From Kitasatospora sp. SUK 42 (GTDB lineage: Bacteria > Actinomycetota > Actinomycetes > Streptomycetales > Streptomycetaceae), in assembly GCF_015776785.2 (NCBI RefSeq), contig NZ_LFMD02000002.1, forward strand, positions 1,623,575-1,679,656: a stretch of DNA of 56,082 nt, given 5' to 3'. The number at the start of each line of letters is the position of its first letter. The stretch's first letter is position 1. Positions 8,350 to 15,899 of this stretch are shown here, piece after piece. A program made the position numbers and the translations under genes. The notes beneath the pieces were generated by a model. The model did no database searches and had not been told where the DNA came from. It worked only from the letters and a program-made list of their open reading frames with translations.

Positions 8350-8871
8350 TCACGGCCCCGGCGGGGCGGGGACCACCAGGACCGGGCAGGCCGCGTGGTG
8401 CACGGCCGCCGAACTCACCGAACCCAGCAGCAGACGGGCGAAGCCCCCGTTGCCCCGGGTGCCGACCACCAGGGTGTGCTGCCGGGCCGAGGCCTCCAGC
8501 AGCACCTCGATCACGTTGCCCAGCACCACGTGCAGCGACATCTCCCCCGCGAACGGCCGCACCCGCTGCCGCAGCACGGTGGCCACCGCCCGGCGGAGCC
8601 CGTCCGCCATGCTCTCGACCAGCGTCTCCACGCTCTCCTGCACCAGCTCCGCCATCCCCGGCGGGTACCCGGCCGGCGCCGGGTTCACCACGGCCAGCAC
8701 GTACAGCGGCAGCCCGAACAGCTCCGCCTCCGTCATCGCCCGGTCCAGCGCCCACAGCGACCCGTCCGACCCGTCACACGCCGCCAACACCCCGGGCACC
8801 CGCCCCGTCGGCGGCCGCCCCAGCACCGACAGCACCACGGGAACGTCCTGCCCCGCGCCCACACCGGCCAC
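8350..8871 (-). CDS. Universal stress protein (UspA family)
   Basis: The 173-residue product is a single-domain UspA-type protein. It shows VLAACDGSDGSLWALDRAM near the N-terminus (first strand and adenine-contact Asp) and the ATP-binding loop VVGTRGNGGFARLLLGSVSS near the C-terminus (GxGGxR-like spacing), followed by HHAACPVLVVPAP. These features indicate an ATP-binding Usp, a cytoplasmic stress-response protein of undefined partner. It lies 130 nt upstream of the FrnE-type gene on the same strand but with no overlap, so co-transcription is only possible. The start is ambiguous within the first 25 residues. Confidence 0.9.
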   Translation of the reverse strand: MAGVGAGQDVPVVLSVLGRPPTGRVPGVLAACDGSDGSLWALDRAMTEAELFGLPLYVLAVVNPAPAGYPPGMAELVQESVETLVESMADGLRRAVATVLRQRVRPFAGEMSLHVVLGNVIEVLLEASARQHTLVVGTRGNGGFARLLLGSVSSAAVHHAACPVLVVPAPPGP

Positions 8872-9066
8872 CGCCCACGCTCCTCACCCCGGACCCACGA
8901 CCCCGCCATCATCACCGCCCGCCCGGGCCCCCTCCCGCAGCCGCGCCGGAGGGGGGTCGGGGGCCGGGCGAACGTGGGCGAAGGCAGGGGGGGGTGGAAC
9001 GGACGGCCCCCGGCAGCCGCGCCGGAGGGCAGGCGGAGCCGACCCGATCGGCGCCGCGCCCGGGAC

Positions 9067-11214
9067 TCAGGGGGTGAGGGCCGGGAGGCGGGGGTGCGGG
9101 AGGCCGGTCCAGCAGGCGCCGTGGCGGCGGGCGCGGATGCGGCGGAGCCAGAGTTCGGTGGAGACCAGCTCGGCGAGGCCGGCCAGGGCGGCCGGGGAGA
9201 GCGGGGTGGCGGGGTCGGCGGAGCGGGCGAGGTGGGCGCGGACGGCGGGGAGGTCGATCAGTCCGGCCTCGGCGAGGAGCGGGGCGTCGAAGAGTTCGGC
9301 GAGGCCGTCGGCGGCCAGTCGCAGGCCGGCCCGGGCGGGGGCGGCTCGGTCGGGGCGGGGGCCGCGGCCCCAGTCGGGGGGCAGGTCGGTGCGGCCGGCG
9401 CCGGTGAGGACGGCGTGCAGCAGGGCGTGCCGGGCGCCGGGTTGGAGACGGACGTCGTCGGGGAGCAGCCGGGCGGCGCGGACCACCTGGTTGTCGAGGA
9501 AGGGCGCGTGCAGCCGCTGGCCGGGCTGTTCGGTGGCGTGCACCAGCGTGCGGTAGGAGCGCGCCTGTCGGTAGAGGGCGTGCCGGGCCCGGTACGCGCC
9601 CGGGTGTTCCTCGGGCGCCGAATTGCGCGCCGCCAGACGAAGGCGCAGGGCCACCGAGGAGAGCGCCTCGTCGGAGAGCCAGCGGGCGGCCGGGCCGGGC
9701 ACGCACCAGGCGAGGTCGGCGGCCGAGCGGTGGCCCGCGGTACCGCCGCCGTCCGGGACGTGACGGGCGGCCAGTCTGGCGGCGGCCTCGTCCAGCGCCT
9801 CGGCGTAGCGGATCCGGGAGAGCCGGTGGGCGGCCCGCACCACGGTGAGCGGGGTGCGCAGCGCGCCCGCGAGCACGCCCGCGGCGGCCCGGTCGGCGCC
9901 GGCCAGCGCGGCGACCGGGGGCAGCAGTTCGCGGGGCCGCCCGGCCCGGATGAGGTCGGCCAGCCGGGCCGGGTGACCGTCGAGCACCTGGCGGGCGCCG
10001 TAGCCGGTGAGGTGGTCGGTGCCGCCGGCGCCGAAGCGGGCCTCGGCGCGGGCGGCGGCGACGAGTTCGGGGCCGGGTTCGTCGGTGAGCCGGCCGGGCT
10101 GCGGGGCGGCGCGCAGTCCGGCGTACGGGAGGGTGTCGGGGCCGGGGTCGAGCACGGTGTGCCGCAGCCGGGGGGTGTCGGGGGCGAGTGCGAGGGTGGC
10201 CGGGGGTTCGGTCTCGCCGAGGGTGACGGCGGCCAGTTGCTCGGGGGCGGGCGGTTCCCGGTCGGCGGCGCGGGCCCAGGAGCCCTTGACCGCACCGGTC
10301 CTGGCCGCCGTGCCGGCCCCTGCGGCGAGCGCCGGTGCGGCGGTGGCCGCCGAGGGCACCGGCGGCAGCGGTACGGCGGCGGCGAGCAGGGCCACGGTGG
10401 CCGAGGCGGTGCCGTACGAGAGGTCGACGCCGAGCCGGGCGCGCCCGGTCGGGCCGGGTGCGGGCGCGGTGGTGCGGACCCGGGAGCGGACGGATTCCAG
10501 CAGGGCGCGGGTGAGTTCGCGCACGGCGGGCGCCTCGTCGCGCGGCTGCTCGGCGCCGAGCGACGCGTCGTAGGCGTCGAGGTACGGGCGGCCGCCGCGG
10601 ATGGCGAGCACGTGGCCGGGCGGCACCCGCTGGACGCCCAGGTACGGCGTGCCGGTGCCGAGCGCCTCCGGGGACTCCGGGCAGGCGAGCCGGGCCGCCA
10701 GGTGGCCGGTGTCCAGCGGGGCGCCGACCAGGTCGGCGAGCGGGAGGGCGGCGGTGGCGTACGCGGTGCCGCCGGCCCAGGGGGTGTGGAAGACGGGCTG
10801 GGCGCCGACCAGGTCGGCGAGCAGCAGGGTGGAGCGGGTGCCGGTGCGCAGCACGACGGTGTAGCTGCCGGGCCAGGCGGTCAGGTGGCGGACGGCGCCG
10901 CCGCGGGCGGCGGCGAGGCCGGCGGCGAGCTCGGCGTCGGTGGCGCCGCAGTGGCCGAGGACGGCGAGCCGGGTGGTGGCGGGGGTGTCCTCGACGGGGT
11001 CGGGGGCGGTGGGGCCGGTGCTGACCGTGGCGGGGGCGCCGGGGCGGAGGGTGGCCAGCCGGATCTCCTCGGGCCGCCAGTCTCCGACGGCCCAGAGCGG
11101 GTTGGGGCCGGTCCACAGGGGGCGCGCGGCGATCGGCGCGACTGCGGCGAGGGCCTCGTGCGCCGGTGTGCCCGCCCGGGGCGTGCCCGTGCTCCAGCCC
11201 GTCAGCCACCGCAT
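9067..11214 (-). CDS. Asparagine synthetase-like protein with degenerate active sites
   Basis: The 715-residue product has the two-domain plan of asparagine synthetase B and lasso-peptide cyclases: an N-terminal Ntn-like domain (about 1-240) and a C-terminal ATP-pyrophosphatase domain. Three expected catalytic features are absent. There is no Cys at position 2 (MRWLTGWS), so no glutaminase activity is expected. The PP-loop SGGxDS reads SYGTAS at about 264-269, and the GGD motif reads GAR near residue 403 ([13 protein letters not shown]). I infer a non-catalytic paralogue or a scaffold. The start is ATG 11214, preceded closely by GGAGG. No lasso precursor, RRE or leader peptidase gene is nearby. 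Confidence 0.8.
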   Translation of the reverse strand: MRWLTGWSTGTPRAGTPAHEALAAVAPIAARPLWTGPNPLWAVGDWRPEEIRLATLRPGAPATVSTGPTAPDPVEDTPATTRLAVLGHCGATDAELAAGLAAARGGAVRHLTAWPGSYTVVLRTGTRSTLLLADLVGAQPVFHTPWAGGTAYATAALPLADLVGAPLDTGHLAARLACPESPEALGTGTPYLGVQRVPPGHVLAIRGGRPYLDAYDASLGAEQPRDEAPAVRELTRALLESVRSRVRTTAPAPGPTGRARLGVDLSYGTASATVALLAAAVPLPPVPSAATAAPALAAGAGTAARTGAVKGSWARAADREPPAPEQLAAVTLGETEPPATLALAPDTPRLRHTVLDPGPDTLPYAGLRAAPQPGRLTDEPGPELVAAARAEARFGAGGTDHLTGYGARQVLDGHPARLADLIRAGRPRELLPPVAALAGADRAAAGVLAGALRTPLTVVRAAHRLSRIRYAEALDEAAARLAARHVPDGGGTAGHRSAADLAWCVPGPAARWLSDEALSSVALRLRLAARNSAPEEHPGAYRARHALYRQARSYRTLVHATEQPGQRLHAPFLDNQVVRAARLLPDDVRLQPGARHALLHAVLTGAGRTDLPPDWGRGPRPDRAAPARAGLRLAADGLAELFDAPLLAEAGLIDLPAVRAHLARSADPATPLSPAALAGLAELVSTELWLRRIRARRHGACWTGLPHPRLPALTP

Positions 11215-11581
11215 CGCGCCTCCACCGGACGAGGACCTGCACCCGCGCGCCGCGCACGCGCGTTCCGGCGTGCCCGCTTCCGGCGTGTCCCTCTTCCGGC
11301 GCGCCGTCAGGAGACATCGTGCCACCACGGGGCGCCGCCGGGGCGGGTGTTGTCGGTTCCGCTTCCGATTCGGCGCGGGCCGGGCGGTGGATCCCCGGTG
11401 GATCGGGGCGCTGTCGGCGCGGGCCCGGGAACAGCTCGGCGATGCCCGTACGCCGGTTCGGCGGCCGGCCCGGGCGGAGCGGGGATCGAGCGGGCCGGGC
11501 CTCCCCCTCCCCGGCCCGGACCGCCCGGGGCGAACCTTTTTGGCATGGGCATCGCGATATGGCCGAAAGGCGTCGTCCAGC

Positions 11582-11609
11582 CCGGGAGGGCATCCGCATG
11601 CCCTCCCGG
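11582..11609. terminator. Perfect 12-bp hairpin in the long intergenic region
   Basis: CCGGGAGGGCAT (11582-11593) and ATGCCCTCCCGG (11598-11609) pair perfectly around a CCGC loop. It stands in the 760-nt region 11215-11974, which otherwise holds no gene I can support, only the promoter at 11876-11904. It may be a terminator or a structured element of an unannotated transcript. Confidence 0.4.
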
Positions 11610-11875
11610 ACTCCGCCGCCGCCCGCGGGGATGGAGACGGCGGCATCCCCCGGCCCGCCGGGTCCTCGACGGCGGGCCGACCCACGACCACCAGCGAATC
11701 GCCGAGCAGCCGGTCGAGCCAGGGGGCACGGCCGGGCGCACGTGAACACGGGACCGGAGCACGGGACTCCGGCGCGCGGCGCGGCCGTTCCGCTCCGAGT
11801 GGTCCGGACCAACCCCCTCGGCGGCCCCGCGCGGGACCGCCGGGTGCGCGATCCCGCCATCCGGAATGCGGCCTC

Positions 11876-11904
11876 TTAACCGTCGGAACGCGTCCGACTA
11901 CTCT
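11876..11904 (+). promoter_or_regulatory. Promoter for the NsdA-like regulator gene
   Basis: A TTAACC -35 box at 11876-11881 and a TACTCT -10 box at 11899-11904 are separated by 17 nt. Transcription would start near 11911, about 64 nt before the ATG at 11975. Confidence 0.5.
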
Positions 11905-11974
11905 AGGTACAGCAGCTACGGCTCGGTGCCGCCCGGGCCCCGCGCACAAGGCCGCAGGAGGTGCCGCCGCCACC

Positions 11975-13402
11975 ATGACCGTCAGCCCACGAGGACCGAA
12001 CGAACGGCTCGGCACGCTCCTGGCCCTCGCCCAGATCAGCAACGCCGGACTGGCCCGCCGGGTCAACGACCTGGGCGCGCAGCGCGGGTTGACGCTGCGC
12101 TACGACAAGACCTCGGTGGCCCGCTGGGTCAGCAAGGGCATGGTCCCGCAGGGGCCTGTCCCGCACCTGATCGCCACCGCGATCGGCGGCAAGCTCGGCC
12201 GGCCCGTCCCGCTGGAGGAGATCGGCCTGGGCGACACCGACCCGGCGCCCGAACTCGGCCTGGCCTTCCCGCGCGAGGTCGCCGACGCGGTGCGCTCGGC
12301 CACCGACCTGTTCCGGGTCGACCTCGAACTGCGCCGCGGCCCCGGCGGCGGGCGCTGGAGCGACAGCCTGGCCGGCACCTTCTCGGTCGCCGCGTACGCG
12401 ACTCCGGTCTCCCGCTGGCTGATCGCCCCGGCGGACGGCTCGGTGGCCCGCGAGGTGCCGCGCTCCCCCAGCGAGGCCTCCTCCTACCGGGTCGGCCACT
12501 CGGACGCCGCCAAGCTCCGCGAGGCCGCCCAGGAGGCGCGCCGCTGGGACTCCAAGTACGGTGGCGGGGACTGGCGTTCGTCGATGGTGCCGGAGTGCCT
12601 GCGGGTGGAGGCGGCGCCGCTGCTGCTCGCCTCGTACAGCGACGCCGTCGGCCGGGCGCTGTTCGGCGCGACCGCCGAACTGACCAGACTGGCCGGGTGG
12701 ATGGCCTTCGACACCGGGCAGCACGAGGCCGCTCAGCGCTACTACATCCAGGCCCTGCGGCTCGCCCGGGCCGCCGCCGACGTGCCGCTCGGCGGGTACG
12801 TGCTCGCCTCGATGAGCCTGCAGGCCGGCTACCGGGGCTTCGCCGAGGAGGCCGTCGACCTCGCGCAGGCCGCGCTGGAGCGCAACCGGGGCCTGGCCAC
12901 CGCCCGGACCATGAGCTTCTTCCACCTGGTGGAGGCCCGGGCGCAGGCCAAGGCCCGCAATGCGGCGGCGTGTGCGACGGCACTCGGCGCCGCGGAGAGC
13001 GCACTTGAGCGGGCGCGCGCCGGGGATCCCGATCCGGCGTGGATCGACTTCTACGCCTACGACCGGCTCGCCGCGGACGCCGCCGAGTGCTTCCGCGACC
13101 TCGGAGTGCCCTCCAAGGTCCGGCAGTTCACCCGCGAGGCGCTGGCCAAGCCCACCGAGGGCTTCGTCCGCTCGCACGGCCTGCGGCTGGTGGTCTCGGC
13201 GATGGCCGAGGCCGAGGCGGGCAACCTGGACGCCGCGGTCGCCGCCGGCGAACGCGCCGTCGAGGTGGCCGGCCGGATCTCCTCGCAGCGCAGCCGGGAG
13301 TACGTGGTGGAGATGCTGCGGCGCCTGGAGCCGTTCCAGGGTGAGCGCAGGGTACGGGAGTTGACGGAACGGGCGCGCGCGGTGATCGTCGCGCCGGCGT
13401 GA
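11975..13402 (+). CDS. NsdA-like TPR-containing transcriptional regulator
   Basis: The 475-residue product has an N-terminal DNA-binding-like region ([20 protein letters not shown], then [20 protein letters not shown]) at about residues 22-60, and a C-terminal alpha-helical tetratricopeptide region from about residue 245 ([40 protein letters not shown]). The arrangement matches Streptomyces NsdA, a negative regulator of sporulation and antibiotic production, and its relatives. The assignment to the wider family is firmer than to NsdA itself. The start ATG 11975 follows AGGAGG at a somewhat long distance (14 nt). Its 3' end runs into a tandem repeat that repeats the stop codon (see 13400-13442). 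Confidence 0.75.
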   Translation: MTVSPRGPNERLGTLLALAQISNAGLARRVNDLGAQRGLTLRYDKTSVARWVSKGMVPQGPVPHLIATAIGGKLGRPVPLEEIGLGDTDPAPELGLAFPREVADAVRSATDLFRVDLELRRGPGGGRWSDSLAGTFSVAAYATPVSRWLIAPADGSVAREVPRSPSEASSYRVGHSDAAKLREAAQEARRWDSKYGGGDWRSSMVPECLRVEAAPLLLASYSDAVGRALFGATAELTRLAGWMAFDTGQHEAAQRYYIQALRLARAAADVPLGGYVLASMSLQAGYRGFAEEAVDLAQAALERNRGLATARTMSFFHLVEARAQAKARNAAACATALGAAESALERARAGDPDPAWIDFYAYDRLAADAAECFRDLGVPSKVRQFTREALAKPTEGFVRSHGLRLVVSAMAEAEAGNLDAAVAAGERAVEVAGRISSQRSREYVVEMLRRLEPFQGERRVRELTERARAVIVAPA

Positions 13403-13445
13403 GCGGTGCCCGAGCTGTGTGAGCAGCGCCCGAGCGGCGTGAGCG
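13400..13445. repeat. 20-bp tandem repeat carrying the stop codon
   Basis: Three copies of a TGAGC(G/A)G(T/C)GCCCGAGC-type unit begin with the stop codon itself. TGA occurs at 13400, 13420 and 13440, a period of 20, so each falls in a different reading frame. Confidence 0.7.
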
Positions 13446-13492
13446 GCGTGGAACCGGAGATAAATGGGATGCGCCTGCGGGAGGGGCCTGGC

Positions 13493-13498
13493 TAGGGT
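13493..13498 (+). promoter_or_regulatory. -10 box TAGGGT for Y RNA 1
   Basis: TAGGGT lies 6 nt before the first base of the Y RNA 1 outer stem (13505), which is the expected distance to the transcription start. No convincing -35 box is seen. Confidence 0.55.
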
Positions 13499-13504
13499 CT
13501 CTCC

Positions 13505-13642
13505 TGTCCAGGTGCGCAGGCAGAGGTTACTTCCACTGTCAATGGGCAGGTCGCGGGTTCGAGTCCCGCCACCGGCTTCGGGCCGGTGTAGCTCAGTCGG
13601 GAGAGCGGCTACGTCACCTCAGCCGTCCTCGAACTCTGGACA
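13505..13642 (+). ncRNA. Y RNA 1 (YrlA-like, with permuted tRNA mimic)
   Basis: The outer 7-bp stem is TGTCCAG (13505-13511) with CTGGACA (13636-13642). A large internal loop follows: GTGCGCA on the 5' side (7 nt) and 11 nt on the 3' side. Then come GGC/GCC (13519-13521/13622-13624), a 1-nt bulge on each strand, and GAGGT/ACCTC (13523-13527/13616-13620). The apical module is a tRNA read from the T arm: T stem-loop 13553-13569 with loop TTCGAGT, acceptor-like CACCGGC (13570-13576) closed by a TTCG loop to GCCGGTG (13582-13588), TA, and D arm 13591-13606 with GG in its loop. No CCA end exists. This is the YrlA design; such RNAs bind Ro60. Confidence 0.85.
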
Positions 13643-13654
13643 CCCACACGTGAA

Positions 13655-13660
13655 TAGGTT
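13655..13660 (+). promoter_or_regulatory. -10 box TAGGTT for Y RNA 2
   Basis: TAGGTT sits 6 nt before the outer stem of Y RNA 2 (13667), the same spacing as for Y RNA 1. This suggests that each RNA has its own start. No -10 box is seen before Y RNA 3. Confidence 0.5.
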
Positions 13661-13666
13661 TCCGCA

Positions 13667-13766
13667 CCTCCCGGTGCGACGGCAGCGGTTACTTCGGTCG
13701 AGTGCCCCCGGCGGGGCGCGGTGAAGCTGAGTTCCATCGACCGCGGCCACTTTTGATCTCGGGAGG
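13667..13766 (+). ncRNA. Y RNA 2 (short form, simple apical hairpin)
   Basis: It has the same Ro-binding plan as Y RNA 1: outer stem CCTCCCG (13667-13673) with CGGGAGG (13760-13766), a 5' internal-loop strand GTGCGAC, an 11-nt 3' strand (ACTTTTGATCT), GGC/GCC (13681-13683/13746-13748), single-nt bulges, and GCGGT/ACCGC (13685-13689/13740-13744). The outer stem has an entirely different sequence from Y RNA 1 yet pairs in all seven positions, which is good covariation evidence. The apical part is not tRNA-like but a GTGCCCC/GGGGCGC hairpin with a CGGC loop. It begins with the shared TTACTTC after the 5-bp stem. Confidence 0.8.
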
Positions 13767-13780
13767 CGGTGCGCTTCGGA

Positions 13781-13941
13781 GTGCCCGGTGCGCAGGCGGG
13801 GGTTACTTCGGATCTTGCGGTTCCGGGTTCGAGTCCCGGGCGTGCCGTGCGCGAGCGCGGCCGCTAGCTCAATCGGACAGAGCACAAGGCATACACCTCC
13901 GCCGAGGTCGGCCGTCCAACGGCCGGCACGATCTCGGGCAC
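13781..13941 (+). ncRNA. Y RNA 3 (YrlA-like, permuted tRNA mimic, extra hairpin)
   Basis: The outer stem is GTGCCCG (13781-13787) with CGGGCAC (13935-13941), followed by GTGCGCA, GGC/GCC (13795-13797/13901-13903), one-nt bulges and GGGGT/ACCTC (13799-13803/13895-13899). The T arm is at 13823-13839 (loop TTCGAGT). The acceptor-like helix has 10 bp with one bulged T (13843) and a GCGA loop (13851-13854), then TA and a D arm at 13867-13883 with GG in the loop. The 3' internal-loop strand is 31 nt rather than 11 because it includes a GGCCGT/ACGGCC hairpin; it still ends in GATCT like Y RNA 2. It lies 62 nt before the Ro60 start codon and may be part of the same transcript. Confidence 0.8.
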
Positions 13942-14002
13942 CCCTCACCGCTGCACGCCTCCCTCCCGTCGACACCACCAGCACGCCGAGGGGGGCTGCA
14001 GC

Positions 14003-15583
14003 ATGTCCAGGTTCAACACCGTCCGCAGGGCCAAGGCGGGTCCGAGCTCGCCGGTGGCCACCACCGGCCGGCACGGCCGCACCCACCAGGGCGGCATCGG
14101 CCACGTCCGCGACCGCAAGTCCGAACTCTTCCTCCTGTCGGTCGCCAACATGGTCGGCCAGGACACCTTCTACGAGCGCGGCGGCGACCGCGACGACCGC
14201 TACACCGCGCTGGTGCGCGAACTCGCCGTCACCGAGCCGGAGTGGACCCTCGGGCTGCTGCGCTGGCTGCGGCACGACGCGCAGTTGCGCACCGCCGCGC
14301 TGGTCGGCGCCGCCGAGTTCACCCGGGCCCGGCTGGACGCGGGCGCCCACGGCCACTCCCGGCAGGCCGTCGACGCCGTGCTGCGGCGCGCCGACGAGCC
14401 CGGCGAGCTGCTCGCGTACTGGACCTCGCGCTACGGCCGGGCACTGCCCAAGCCGCTCAAGCGCGGCGTCGCGGACGCGGTGCGGCGGCTGTACGACGCC
14501 CGCTCGCTGCTCAAGTACGACACCGCGGCCAAGGGCTACCGCTTCGGCGACGTACTGGAGTTGACCCACCCCTCGCCGGATCCGGAGAAGCCCTGGCAGG
14601 GCCCGCTGTTCGCCCACGCGCTGGACCGCCGGCACCGCCCGGAGGAGGCCACCCCGCCCTCGACCGACCGGCTGCTGACCGCCAACCGCGAACTGCTCGC
14701 GCTGCCGGTCGAGGAACGCCGGGCGGCCGTGACCGCGAAGGACGGCGCCGAGCGGCTGGCCGCCGCCGGGCTGACCTGGGAGGCGCTGGCCGGCTGGCTC
14801 CAGGGCCCGCTGGACGCGGCGGTCTGGGAGGCGGTCATCCCGTCCATGGGCCCGATGGCGCTGGTGCGGAACCTGCGCAACTTCGACCAGGCCGGGGTGT
14901 CGGACGCGGTCGCGGCCGAGGTGGCCCGACGGATCTCCGACCCGGGCGAGGTGCGGCGCTCGCGCCAGTTCCCGTTCCGCTACCTGGCCGCGCACCGGCA
15001 CGCGCCCTCGCTGCGCTGGGGGCACGCGCTGGAGACGGCGCTCGGCCACTCGCTCGCCAACGTGCCCGGGCTGCCGGGCCGGACGCTGATCCTGGTGGAC
15101 CGCTCCGGCTCGATGTTCGACCGGCCCGGTGCGGGGACGCAGCTCAACCGGGCGGACTCGGCGGCGATCTTCGGCACCGCGCTGAAGGTCCGGGCCGCCG
15201 AGGCGGACCTGGTCCAGTTCGGCTCCGACAGCCGGGTGGTCGAGGTCGGCCGCGGGGAGGCGGTGCTGCGGGTGCTGGAGCGTTTCTCCAACCTCGGCGG
15301 CACCAGTACCGCCGCAGCCGTCCGCGCCCACTACCGGGGCCACGACCGGGTGGTCATCGTCACCGACGAGCAGACCGGTTCCGGCTACCAGGGCAGCGAT
15401 CCTCTCGCCGCCGTCCCGGCCGAAGTCCCGGTCTACACCTGGAACCTGGCCGGCTACGCCCCCGGCCACGGCCCCAGCGGCGGCACCAACCGACACACCT
15501 TCGGCGGTCTGGGCGACGCGGCCTTCCGGCTGATCCCGCTGCTGGAGGCGGGAACGGACGCCGGCTGGCCCTGGGAGGTGTAG
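14003..15583 (+). CDS. rsr: Ro60 orthologue (TROVE and VWA domain RNA-binding protein)
   Basis: The 526-residue product has a TROVE HEAT-repeat ring (about residues 30-345; DRKSELFLLSVANMVGQDTF at the start) and a C-terminal von Willebrand A domain (about 360-520) with an intact MIDAS: DRSGSM, GGTST and VTDEQ. Bacterial Ro60 (Rsr) binds Y RNAs and misfolded RNA, and in Deinococcus it works with PNPase in RNA degradation and stress survival. The three Y RNAs immediately upstream support this function directly. A GAGGGGGG site precedes ATG 14003. No RtcB ligase or PNPase gene is next to it. A hairpin follows the stop. Confidence 0.93.
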   Translation: MSRFNTVRRAKAGPSSPVATTGRHGRTHQGGIGHVRDRKSELFLLSVANMVGQDTFYERGGDRDDRYTALVRELAVTEPEWTLGLLRWLRHDAQLRTAALVGAAEFTRARLDAGAHGHSRQAVDAVLRRADEPGELLAYWTSRYGRALPKPLKRGVADAVRRLYDARSLLKYDTAAKGYRFGDVLELTHPSPDPEKPWQGPLFAHALDRRHRPEEATPPSTDRLLTANRELLALPVEERRAAVTAKDGAERLAAAGLTWEALAGWLQGPLDAAVWEAVIPSMGPMALVRNLRNFDQAGVSDAVAAEVARRISDPGEVRRSRQFPFRYLAAHRHAPSLRWGHALETALGHSLANVPGLPGRTLILVDRSGSMFDRPGAGTQLNRADSAAIFGTALKVRAAEADLVQFGSDSRVVEVGRGEAVLRVLERFSNLGGTSTAAAVRAHYRGHDRVVIVTDEQTGSGYQGSDPLAAVPAEVPVYTWNLAGYAPGHGPSGGTNRHTFGGLGDAAFRLIPLLEAGTDAGWPWEV

Positions 15584-15590
15584 GGGGAAG

Positions 15591-15628
15591 GACGGTGCGC
15601 GGGGTTCCGGGGGAATCCCGCGCACCGT
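15591..15628 (+). terminator. Terminator hairpin after the Ro60 gene
   Basis: ACGGTGCGCGGG (15591-15602) pairs perfectly with CCCGCGCACCGT (15617-15628), just 7 nt past the TAG stop. The rest of 15629-15899 shows no gene I can support. Confidence 0.65.
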
Positions 15629-15899
15629 GCCGCGGCCAGGTCGGGGGGCCGGCCGCGGCAGCTCGGACGGAGCCGCCGGAGGAGGCTCCGCCGACACCCG
15701 GGAGTGGGCGGCGGGGACGCCGCCCACCCTGACGTGCCACGACGCGAACGAGCGGGGACCGCGTATCCGCGCGGCGGAGCCTTCACGGGCCGACCGTCGC
15801 GCGGGGAACCGGCGGAACCCGCGCACCACGCGGTCTCGACCCGGACCCGGCGCCGTGCCAGCATCGGCAGCGAGGCCCCAACGACGGTGAGGAGCGGGC

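Noticed and set aside
11307..11762. 151-codon minus-strand ORF upstream of the asparagine-synthetase-like gene
   Set aside because: Pro/Arg/Gly-rich translation without a ribosome binding site; typical of a non-coding frame in GC-rich DNA.
9067..11974. Lasso-peptide or albusnodin-like cluster
   Set aside because: No precursor peptide, RRE protein, leader peptidase or transporter is nearby, and the cyclase-like protein lacks catalytic motifs.
13540..13900. Canonical tRNA genes or tRNA pseudogenes
   Set aside because: T arm precedes D arm, the acceptor is closed by a tetraloop and no anticodon arm or CCA exists. The Y RNA model explains all bases better.
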